A program made the position numbers and the translations under genes. Positions 17,814 to 25,103 of a DNA stretch of 64,000 nt are shown here, piece after piece. Origin of the DNA: CAZQQU01 sp964595625 (GTDB taxonomy: Bacteria > Bacteroidota > Bacteroidia > Flavobacteriales > Flavobacteriaceae); assembly GCA_964595625.1 (NCBI GenBank), contig CAZQQU010000011.1:18744-82743 (forward strand). Reading direction: 5' to 3'. The stretch's first letter is position 1. Every line of letters starts with the position of its first letter. Under the pieces are notes generated by a model. The model made no database searches. It was not told where the DNA came from and worked only from the letters and a program-made list of their open reading frames with translations.

Positions 17814-18779
17814 TTATTTAGCGGGTTTTTTCGAGTTTAAATAATCGGAAACATTTTGGATTATTCTTTGGTTGATATTGGACACATCTGCTTTAATAAA
17901 AGTTTCACCGGTGATGTTTTCGTAGAGTTCGATATATCTTTCTGAAACACTTTGGACATAGGCGTCAGACATAGCAGGAAGTGTTTGTCCTTCTTTCCCT
18001 TGGAAATTATTAGCTATAAGCCATTGTCGAACAAATTCTTTAGAAAGTTGTTTTTGGGGTAGTCCTTTTTGTTGTTGTTTCTCATATCCTTCCGCATAAA
18101 AGTAACGAGAAGAATCTGGGGTGTGAATTTCATCTATCAGTACAATTTTCCCTTCTTTGGTTTTTCCAAATTCATATTTGGTGTCTACCAAAATGAGCCC
18201 GCGTTGGGCGGCTAAATCAGTTCCTCGTTGGAATAGTTTACGAGTATAATCTTCTAAAATCAGATAATCTTCTTCTGAGACTATGCCTTTTTCAAGAATT
18301 TCCTCTCGGGAAATATCTTCATCGTGTTCTCCAGATTCGGCTTTGGTAGCCGGAGTGATAATGGGCTCTGGAAATGGGTCATTTTCTTTCATGTGCGACG
18401 GCATGGCTACCCCACAAATACTCCTTTTACCGGCTTGGTATTCTCGAGCCGCATGGCCACTTAAATAACCCCGAATGACCATTTCGACCTTAAAAGGTTG
18501 GCAGGCATGTCCAATGGCTACATTGGGATCGGGGGTGGCAAGTAACCAGTTGGGTACCAAATCTTCGGTAGCCCGCATCATGGTTGTTGCTATTTGATTG
18601 AGTATTTGACCTTTAAAAGGAATTCCACGGGGAAGAACTACATCAAAAGCACTAATTCGGTCGGTAGCTACCATTAACAATAAGTCGTCTTCCAGAGTAT
18701 AAACATCACGAACTTTACCGTGATAAACGTGTTTTTGACCCGGGAAATTAAACTCGGTAGAAACAATCGTATTTTCCAT
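17814..18779 (-). CDS. purC: SAICAR synthetase
   Basis: 321 residues, phosphoribosylaminoimidazole-succinocarboxamide synthase of purine synthesis. Motifs: YHGKVRDVYTLEDDLLLMVATDRISAFDVVLP, VEMVIRGYLSGHA, ILVDTKYEFGKTKEGKIVLIDE and IHTPDSSRY. It is the longer (Ade1-type) form. The start codon overlaps the stop codon of phoH by one base (TAATG), so the two are translationally coupled. Confidence 0.96.
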   Translation of the reverse strand: MENTIVSTEFNFPGQKHVYHGKVRDVYTLEDDLLLMVATDRISAFDVVLPRGIPFKGQILNQIATTMMRATEDLVPNWLLATPDPNVAIGHACQPFKVEMVIRGYLSGHAAREYQAGKRSICGVAMPSHMKENDPFPEPIITPATKAESGEHDEDISREEILEKGIVSEEDYLILEDYTRKLFQRGTDLAAQRGLILVDTKYEFGKTKEGKIVLIDEIHTPDSSRYFYAEGYEKQQQKGLPQKQLSKEFVRQWLIANNFQGKEGQTLPAMSDAYVQSVSERYIELYENITGETFIKADVSNINQRIIQNVSDYLNSKKPAK

Positions 18780-19735
18780 TATTCAGAGTGTTCGATAGAT
18801 TTGTATGCGTGAATGATTTCTTTGACTAATCGGTGACGTATAACGTCTTTATCGTCCAGATAGACAACCCCAATTCCTTTAACGTTTTTAAGGATAAGTA
18901 GTGCTTCTTTGAGCCCCGAAGTAACTCTCCGCGGTAAGTCGATTTGCCCGGGGTCTCCCGTGATCATAAATTTTGCATTTTTCCCCATCCGGGTTAAAAA
19001 CATTTTCATTTGAGCATGAGTGGTGTTTTGAGCTTCGTCCAAAATCACAAAGGCATGGTCCAGGGTTCGGCCGCGCATAAAGGCCATAGGCGCAATTTGG
19101 ATGACTCCTTTTTCGATATACGACAACAATTTTTCGTGCGGTATCATATCGCGAAGGGCATCGTATAGAGGTTGCATATACGGATCCAACTTTTCTTTCA
19201 TATCTCCGGGTAAAAAACCCAGGTGTTCGCCGGCCTCAACGGCAGGTCGAGTCAGTATAATGCGCTTCACTTCTTTGTCTTTTAAGGCCTTTACCGCCAA
19301 AGCTACTCCCGTATAGGTTTTTCCGGTGCCCGCAGGACCCACGGCAAATACCATATCATTTACTTTCATAGACTCTACCAAAAGGCGCTGGTTCTTGGTT
19401 TGCGCTTTGATGAGTTTACCACCCACTCCATGAACCAACACTGCATCGTCTAAGGAAGAAGTAGCTTCTACTTCTACTTTATTGTCTTCCATTAATATGC
19501 GTTCTATGGTGTTTTCGTCGAGCTTGTTGTATTTGATAAAATGTTGGAGCATGCTCTTTATTTTTTTATCAAATTCTTCTAGCATGGAATCGTCGCCATA
19601 AGCAGTAAGTCGGTTACCACGAGCTACAATTTTAAGCTTGGGGAAGTGTGTTTTAAGTAAGTTGATATGGGTGTTTTGGTGCCCAAAGAAATCGATGGGA
19701 TTTATCTCAGTAATGTCTAAAATCAGTTCGTTCAA
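18779..19735 (-). CDS. phoH: PhoH family ATPase
   Basis: 318 residues. The N-terminal single-stranded-nucleic-acid-binding region contains LKIVARGNRLTAYGDD. The PhoH ATPase has Walker A VGPAGTGKTYTGVALAV and Walker B VILDEAQNTTHAQM, plus TGDPGQIDLP. PhoH proteins are RNA helicase/phosphatase-type ATPases often linked to ribonucleases. The best start by homology length is TTG at 19735. A TACTTTTG promoter-like octamer overlaps this codon, so the true start is not fully settled. It overlaps purC by one base. Confidence 0.9.
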   Translation of the reverse strand: MNELILDITEINPIDFFGHQNTHINLLKTHFPKLKIVARGNRLTAYGDDSMLEEFDKKIKSMLQHFIKYNKLDENTIERILMEDNKVEVEATSSLDDAVLVHGVGGKLIKAQTKNQRLLVESMKVNDMVFAVGPAGTGKTYTGVALAVKALKDKEVKRIILTRPAVEAGEHLGFLPGDMKEKLDPYMQPLYDALRDMIPHEKLLSYIEKGVIQIAPMAFMRGRTLDHAFVILDEAQNTTHAQMKMFLTRMGKNAKFMITGDPGQIDLPRRVTSGLKEALLILKNVKGIGVVYLDDKDVIRHRLVKEIIHAYKSIEHSE

Positions 19736-19820
19736 AAGTAATTATTTTAAAAAATAAAAAGTCTTCAATCGGAAGGTAAATCCCCTTAAGAAAGTCGTTA
19801 ATCCTACAGTGTTTTTATTG

Positions 19821-19828
19821 TATATTTG
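19821..19828 (+). promoter_or_regulatory. -7 promoter element TATATTTG
   Basis: Exact TAnnTTTG match. It predicts a leader of about 85 bases before the ATG at 19920 and excludes the in-frame Met at 19809. Confidence 0.5.
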
Positions 19829-19919
19829 CACCTTACGTAACTTAATTGGACTACTTGACAAAAGTAGTTTAAATTTAATATATCATCATAACAGACGGGT
19901 TAAAAATATCAACAAAATT

Positions 19920-20753
19920 ATGCTGCCTATTATTACCTTAACTACAGATTTTGGATTAAAAGATTTTTCAGTAAGTGCAGTTAAAGGGAGTATATACAGC
20001 GAATTGGGTGATGTAAGAATTGTTGATATATCTCATTTGGTCAGTCCATATGATGTAGCTGAAGGGGCTTACATTATTAAAAACTCCTATAAATCTTTCC
20101 CGAAAGGAACTGTTCACGTCATTGGAATTGATGCCGAGAAAACCATCGATAAACCTTGGTTGGTTGTTGACTTAGACGGGCATTATTTTGTATGTGCTGA
20201 CAACGGTATTATTTCCTTAATAGTCACCGATATACGTGCTGATGGGATTTATGAAATCACCCTTGCTTCACCTCAAGAACCGCATTTTACCGTCTTGGGC
20301 GTATTGTGTAAGGCCGCCTGTCATTTGGCGCGAGGCGGTAAACCCGAAGTGATTGGTCGACCTTATAAAAATATGAAAATTAACAAAAATGTGGCGCCTA
20401 CAGTTGACGAAAAAAGCAATATTATCTACGGTCATGTGTTGTATGTAGACAATTATGACAATGTGATAACCAATGTTTCTAAAATGCTTTTTGATCAAGT
20501 GGGGCGGGGGCGGTCCTTTAGTATCAATACCAAAGGGCATACCTTTACCGAGATTTTAACTTCGTATAGTGCCATTGTTAATTATGATTTACCTGCTGAT
20601 CGTCGGGATGCCTCCGGTAAGAAACTGGCTTTGTGGAACGCTTCGGGGTACTTAGAACTGGCCATTTATAGAAGTGACAAAGTCAATGTAGGTGGTGCAC
20701 AAACCTTATTGGGTATCAAAGTGCAAGATACGGTGACCATACATTTTCAATAA
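19920..20753 (+). CDS. SAM hydroxide adenosyltransferase (DUF62 family)
   Basis: 277 residues starting MLPIITLTTDFGLKDFSVSAVKG. DUF62 signatures are the TLTTDFG start, DISHLVSPYDVAEGAYIIKN, VHVIGIDAE and FVCADNGIISL, with VLYVDNYDNVITNV in the C-terminal domain. The family, related to fluorinase and chlorinase, hydrolyses S-adenosylmethionine to adenosine and methionine. It is first of a tightly packed rightward set with the rhomboid and endonuclease genes (3 bp gap, then 4 bp overlap). Confidence 0.88.
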   Translation: MLPIITLTTDFGLKDFSVSAVKGSIYSELGDVRIVDISHLVSPYDVAEGAYIIKNSYKSFPKGTVHVIGIDAEKTIDKPWLVVDLDGHYFVCADNGIISLIVTDIRADGIYEITLASPQEPHFTVLGVLCKAACHLARGGKPEVIGRPYKNMKINKNVAPTVDEKSNIIYGHVLYVDNYDNVITNVSKMLFDQVGRGRSFSINTKGHTFTEILTSYSAIVNYDLPADRRDASGKKLALWNASGYLELAIYRSDKVNVGGAQTLLGIKVQDTVTIHFQ

Positions 20754-20756
20754 ACT

Positions 20757-21626
20757 ATGTCAAGAGAACTGTTGAATCGATATAATAGACTAACGGTAGT
20801 CGAAAAAATAATTACGATTAACGTAGTTGTTTTTATAGTTTTAGCTATCACTGTTTTTTTATTTCAAATACCCGAAGTCCAGATACATACTTGGTTGGCT
20901 ATTTCGGATCAGCTCTCCGTGGTTGTTTACAAACCTTGGACACTGATTACTTATGCTTTTTTGCATGGTGGATTATTTCGTTTGCTGTTTAATATGTTTC
21001 TGTTGCATTTCTCGGGACAGATGTTTACCACCTATTTTACTGGGAAACAGTTTCTCAATGTGTATTTCTTAGGGGCTATGGCCGGAGCACTTATGTACTT
21101 ACTCAGCTATTCCATTTTTCCAGTTTTTTCCAATACTCAGGGAGTGATGATAGGAGCCTCGGCTGCTGTTATGGCGGTATTGGTATGTATTGCCACTCAT
21201 ATCCCTTATATGGGAGTTCGACTTTTATTGTTAGGTACTGTAAAATTATGGCATATAGCGGTGTTTTTTGTAGTGTTGGATTTGATATTATTGCCACATA
21301 GTAATTCCGGAGGGCGATTGGCCCATTTGGGTGGGGCTATTTTAGGTTATATTTATGCCAAACAGCTGGCTCAAGGCCGGGATATCGGTAAGTGGTGGGA
21401 GCGTTTAATGGATGCTATGACGGGGCTATTTTCAACAAAAAAACAAAAACCCTTACGAACAGTTTATAAGAAGAAATCCCCCCGTGCTAGTACTCAATCT
21501 TCTATTTCTAAATCGGAAAAGCAGGAGAAGATAGATCGTATATTAGATAAAATTAGTAAAAGTGGGTATGAGAGTTTGAGCAAAGAAGAAAAAGAATTTT
21601 TGTTTAAAGCGGGTAAAGACGAATGA
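20757..21626 (+). CDS. Rhomboid family intramembrane serine protease
   Basis: 289 residues. The six-helix rhomboid core includes TYAFLHGGLFRLLFNMFLLHFSG, with catalytic serine motif GASAAVMA (Ser near 135) and catalytic His in GGRLAHLGGAILGY. The C-terminal cytoplasmic tail is basic and ends with a helical segment IDRILDKISKSGYESLSKEE, a conserved motif in flavobacterial rhomboids. It cleaves transmembrane substrates. Its substrate is unknown. It overlaps the following gene by 4 bp (ATGA). Confidence 0.9.
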   Translation: MSRELLNRYNRLTVVEKIITINVVVFIVLAITVFLFQIPEVQIHTWLAISDQLSVVVYKPWTLITYAFLHGGLFRLLFNMFLLHFSGQMFTTYFTGKQFLNVYFLGAMAGALMYLLSYSIFPVFSNTQGVMIGASAAVMAVLVCIATHIPYMGVRLLLLGTVKLWHIAVFFVVLDLILLPHSNSGGRLAHLGGAILGYIYAKQLAQGRDIGKWWERLMDAMTGLFSTKKQKPLRTVYKKKSPRASTQSSISKSEKQEKIDRILDKISKSGYESLSKEEKEFLFKAGKDE

Positions 21627-22636
21627 AATTCATAGATAAATGTATCTATTTTATCAACGTGCTCTTTGCACTGGCTTTGTTATTATCACTGTTTGTAGCC
21701 TATATTCCACCTCAAAACTTCCCCATTGTATCGGTATTTAGTTTGATTGTTTCTCCTTTACTGGTTGCCAATATACTGTTTGCACTTTTTTGGATTTTAC
21801 GAGTAAAACGGAGGTTTTTTTTATCGGTATTGGTGTTGGCGGTTTCGGTTGTACAATTAAATCGGTTTTATCAGTTAGACTTTTCAAACGATGTGCCCGT
21901 GGGGGAGAACCAGCTTTATGTGATGAGTTATAACGTTCGAATATTTAATCTCTATCAATGGATAGACGACCCTGAGCTTCCGCAAAAAATGGCTGCATTT
22001 ATTGCTCAACAATCCCCGGAAGTTATTGGTTTTCAGGAGTATCATGCGCAACATGAGTTGTCTTTACAAGACTATCCGTATCGCTATTCCAAACTTCGAG
22101 GTAAAGGTAAAAACTCAGGGCAAGCTATTTATTCCAAATTTCCTATAATTCATGCTGGTTCCTTGGATTTTGAAGGGACTTTTAACAATGCGATTTTTTC
22201 AGATATTGTCAAGGGAAAAGATACCTTACGGATTTACAATATCCATTTGGAATCCCTACAAGTCAATCCCAATGATGTTGATTTTGATCAAGAAAATTCA
22301 GAAAAACTCATTCGACGGATTGCCTCTTCGTTTAAAAAACAACAGCATCAAGCTGATAAAACCTTAGCTCATATCCGTCAATCACCTTATAAAACTATAG
22401 TGTTAGCCGATTTAAATAATACAGCTTTTTCGTATGTCTATCGGTTGTTAAGTACCGACAAAAAAGATGCATTTACTCAAGCAGGAAAAGGTATTGGTAA
22501 AACCTATAGTTTTAAGAAAATTCCCTTGCGTATCGATTTTATACTGGTAGATAATCAATTTACCGTCAACGAATTTACCACTCATACGGAGCAGTTTTCC
22601 GATCATTTTCCGATTTCTACCCGCCTGTCTTGGTAA
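21623..22636 (+). CDS. Endonuclease/exonuclease/phosphatase family membrane protein
   Basis: 337 residues. Three N-terminal transmembrane helices (residues about 5-85) precede an EEP domain: MSYNVRIFNLY, EVIGFQEYHA (metal-binding Glu), NIHLESL, VLADLNNTAFSYVY and DHFPISTRLSW (catalytic Asp-His). The active site probably faces the periplasm. It could be a nuclease or a phosphodiesterase. Coupled to the rhomboid gene by ATGA overlap. Its stop codon directly abuts that of the convergent DUF486 gene. Confidence 0.85.
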   Translation: MKFIDKCIYFINVLFALALLLSLFVAYIPPQNFPIVSVFSLIVSPLLVANILFALFWILRVKRRFFLSVLVLAVSVVQLNRFYQLDFSNDVPVGENQLYVMSYNVRIFNLYQWIDDPELPQKMAAFIAQQSPEVIGFQEYHAQHELSLQDYPYRYSKLRGKGKNSGQAIYSKFPIIHAGSLDFEGTFNNAIFSDIVKGKDTLRIYNIHLESLQVNPNDVDFDQENSEKLIRRIASSFKKQQHQADKTLAHIRQSPYKTIVLADLNNTAFSYVYRLLSTDKKDAFTQAGKGIGKTYSFKKIPLRIDFILVDNQFTVNEFTTHTEQFSDHFPISTRLSW

Positions 22637-23005
22637 TCATTTTTTAAAAATAAAATAGACCGCTAAAATTAAAAATACAAAACCGATCAGGTGATTGGTT
22701 TTCAAAGTTTCATTTTTAAAGGCAAGGAGGGTAAAGGCAGTAAACACCACCAAGGTAATTACTTCTTGAATAACTTTGAGTTGCCACAAACTAAAGGGGC
22801 CGCCATTGCCGTCAAATCCCATTTTGTTGGCCGGAACTTGAGCCAAGTATTCGGGTAGGGCGATTAACCAGCTTATTAGTATTATTTTGAATAATCCAAA
22901 CCCCGAAAACCACGAAAACTCTTTAAACTTCAAATGGCCGTACCATGCCAAGGTCATGAATACGTTGGAAACTACAAGTAATACAATCACAAAAAATGCT
23001 TTCAT
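22637..23005 (-). CDS. DMT superfamily small membrane protein (DUF486)
   Basis: 122 residues with four hydrophobic helices. The family motifs WYGHLKFKE, LPEYLAQVPANKMGF and FSLWQLKVIQEVITLVVF identify DUF486. Transport function is inferred only from the fold. Zero-base gap to the convergent endonuclease gene, and 55 bp from the start of the symporter run end. Confidence 0.85.
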   Translation of the reverse strand: MKAFFVIVLLVVSNVFMTLAWYGHLKFKEFSWFSGFGLFKIILISWLIALPEYLAQVPANKMGFDGNGGPFSLWQLKVIQEVITLVVFTAFTLLAFKNETLKTNHLIGFVFLILAVYFIFKK

Positions 23006-23060
23006 AAATGGCTAAGTTTTTATCAAGCAAAATTAAACTTTAGAAGAATAGATAGGTAGT

Positions 23061-24764
23061 TTATTTAATTTTGGCAACCAACTGTCCAATTAGTGCCAAA
23101 ATGATCACTAAGAAACAACCAATTAAGTTGAGCCATAGGTAACTTAACAGGGCTTTGTCACCGGCCTGTTCGGGCAAGTAAATAGCCCAAAAATATATTG
23201 CAAAAAGTGCAAATTGGGTAATGATAGCTGCTATAAATACCGCCCGTCCTTTGATAAAGTTAAAAAAGAAGGCAAGTAGAAAAACCCCGAGTACATTCCC
23301 ATAAAACAGAGAACCTATAATATTTACTAATTGAATGAGATTATCAAACAAGTTGGCTACACAAGCAAAAAGAATTGCCAATACTCCCCAAAGTACGGTA
23401 AACCATTTGGAAGCTTTGAGATAGTGTTTTTCGGACTTCTTTTTTTTCTGATTTCGTTTGTAAATATCAATTACAGTGGTAGTGGCTAAGGCATTTAATT
23501 CGGAAGCCGTTGAAGACATGGCTGCAGACAAAGCCATGGCTAGTAGCAGTCCGATGATTCCTTTGGGTAAATGATGAAGAATAAAGTGAATAAAAACATA
23601 GTCTTTGTCGTTGGTTTCGACAGCCGAATCGGCTTTTTTAATTAAACTCCGAGCTTGTTCCCGGTGCGTTAAGTCTTGCTGGTTTAAATCTTTTATTTTT
23701 TGTTTTAATAGGATTTTTTCTTCTTCTTCGGCGGTGGAAAACTGAAGTAATATCTCTTTTTTGGTTTCTAAAATGGCTCTGTTTTCTGTTTGCAATTGTT
23801 GGTAATTGCTTTCATATGCAGAGTTTAAAACCGTTTGGGTGGCTTTGGGGTTAAAATTAACCGGTGCGGGATTAAATTGGTAAAAAACAAACACCATTAC
23901 CCCGGTGAGGAGGATAAAAAATTGCATGGGAACCTTGAGAATCCCATTCATAATCATCCCCATACGGCTTTGCTTTATCGAACTCCCCGAAAGATAGCGT
24001 TGTACCTGACTTTGGTCGGTACCAAAGTAAGAAAGTGATAAAAAAGTTCCCCCGATGATTCCGGTCCATACAGTATAACGATTGTCTAAATCAAACGAGA
24101 AATCTAATAGGTTCATTTTACCACTGGCAGCGGCAATTTCTAGGGCGTTACTAAAATTAATACCATCGGGGAGGTAATAAATTAAAAATAAAAATGCGAC
24201 TAACAGGCCTCCCATCATCACGGTCATCTGTTGTTTTTGGGTTACACTCACCGCTTTTGTGCCTCCTGAAACTGTGTAAATAATTACCAACCCCCCAATG
24301 ATGATATTTAAATAAAATAAGTTCCATCCCAAAATAGCTGATAATATTATTGAAGGTGCAAAAATGGTAATCCCTGCCGAAAGTCCCCGTTGTAATAAAA
24401 ATAAACTGGCGGTTAGTATTCTGGTTTTTAGGTCAAAGCGACTTTCTAAGAATTCGTAGGCCGTGTAGACATTGAGTTTGTGGTAGAGAGGAATAAAAAC
24501 CATACAAATAATTACCATGGCAATGGGTAAACCAAAGTAAAATTGTACAAAGCTCATACCGTCGTGATACGCTTGTCCTGGGGTAGATAAAAAGGTTATC
24601 GCACTGGCTTGGGTAGCCATCACCGAAATCCCGACGGTCATCCAATTGGAGTCGTTTCCTTTAAGAAAATCATTAACATGTTGTTGGCGACGTGTTTTCC
24701 AGACACCATATACAACTATAAATAGCAGCGAAGAAATAAGTATAAACCAGTCTATTAGCTGCAT
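23061..24764 (-). CDS. Sodium:solute symporter (SSS family)
   Basis: 567 residues with about 13 transmembrane helices: MQLIDWFILISSLLFIVVYG, AITFLSTPGQAYHDGMSF (the sodium-site helix), FLSLSYFGTDQSQVQRYLSG and ALSAAMSSTASELNALATTTVIDIY, which is the SSS signature. A large hydrophilic loop of about 95 residues, rich in Glu/Lys/Gln (FNPKATQTVLN to VETNDKDYVF), separates two helices and is longer than in PutP or SglT. The substrate is not predictable. A 29-codon membrane microgene ends one base before its ATG. Confidence 0.9.
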   Translation of the reverse strand: MQLIDWFILISSLLFIVVYGVWKTRRQQHVNDFLKGNDSNWMTVGISVMATQASAITFLSTPGQAYHDGMSFVQFYFGLPIAMVIICMVFIPLYHKLNVYTAYEFLESRFDLKTRILTASLFLLQRGLSAGITIFAPSIILSAILGWNLFYLNIIIGGLVIIYTVSGGTKAVSVTQKQQMTVMMGGLLVAFLFLIYYLPDGINFSNALEIAAASGKMNLLDFSFDLDNRYTVWTGIIGGTFLSLSYFGTDQSQVQRYLSGSSIKQSRMGMIMNGILKVPMQFFILLTGVMVFVFYQFNPAPVNFNPKATQTVLNSAYESNYQQLQTENRAILETKKEILLQFSTAEEEEKILLKQKIKDLNQQDLTHREQARSLIKKADSAVETNDKDYVFIHFILHHLPKGIIGLLLAMALSAAMSSTASELNALATTTVIDIYKRNQKKKKSEKHYLKASKWFTVLWGVLAILFACVANLFDNLIQLVNIIGSLFYGNVLGVFLLAFFFNFIKGRAVFIAAIITQFALFAIYFWAIYLPEQAGDKALLSYLWLNLIGCFLVIILALIGQLVAKIK

Positions 24765-24765
24765 A

Positions 24766-24855
24766 TTAGGAAACTACTTGCATTAACAAATAAAACAAAA
24801 GGATGTATAACAAATTGACTATCAAAACCAAACTGTATTGTTTTTTCCAATTCAT
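24766..24855 (-). CDS. Candidate 29-residue membrane microprotein upstream of symporter
   Basis: ATG at 24855 to TAA at 24766. The product starts MNWKKQYSLVLIVNLLY and continues with a hydrophobic helix ILLFYLLMQVVS. Positive residues at the N-terminus and a single 20-residue transmembrane helix are evident. The stop codon is separated from the symporter ATG by one base, as in translational coupling. It is too short for normal gene calling. It could be a small subunit of the symporter or a leader peptide. Function is inference only. Confidence 0.55.
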   Translation of the reverse strand: MNWKKQYSLVLIVNLLYILLFYLLMQVVS

Positions 24856-25103
24856 CCGTAGAATGTTTTGGTAAAAATAAGAACTTTACAGAGACGATTT
24901 ATATAAAACACCCCAATTTTAAAAGTTTGGGTAGAAATCATTTCCCACTTAAGATTTAAATAATTCTCAACCCAACCCATCCCTCAGGAGTACGAAGGTT
25001 ACACAGCAATTAAAATTCTAGTGTTAGCCAGACAAATCAAATAATTTTTAAAAAAATAATACAAAATCTTATTTATCTTTGCCACTCCTCATTTTTTAGA
25101 CTC
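24856..25103. other. Divergent intergenic region between symporter unit and pheT
   Basis: Holds a near-consensus minus-strand -7 element (TATTTTTA, forward 24872-24879) for the microgene/symporter unit. A weak inverted repeat CCCAA/TTGGG near 24914-24930 is also present. The pheT promoter lies at its right end. I see no other gene. Confidence 0.5.
25074..25081 (+). promoter_or_regulatory. -7 promoter element TATCTTTG of pheT
   Basis: Exact TAnnTTTG match, 22 bases before the pheT ATG at 25104. Confidence 0.5.

Noticed and set aside
19733..19740. TACTTTTG (minus strand) as the phoH promoter
   Set aside because: It overlaps the only homology-consistent start codon (TTG 19735); if it were the -7 element the phoH N-terminus would be lost. 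Probably chance.
24914..24930. CCCAA/TTGGG inverted repeat as a terminator or attenuator before pheT
   Set aside because: Short stem and no T run. pheT leaders in other bacteria have Phe-rich leader peptides, which I do not see here.
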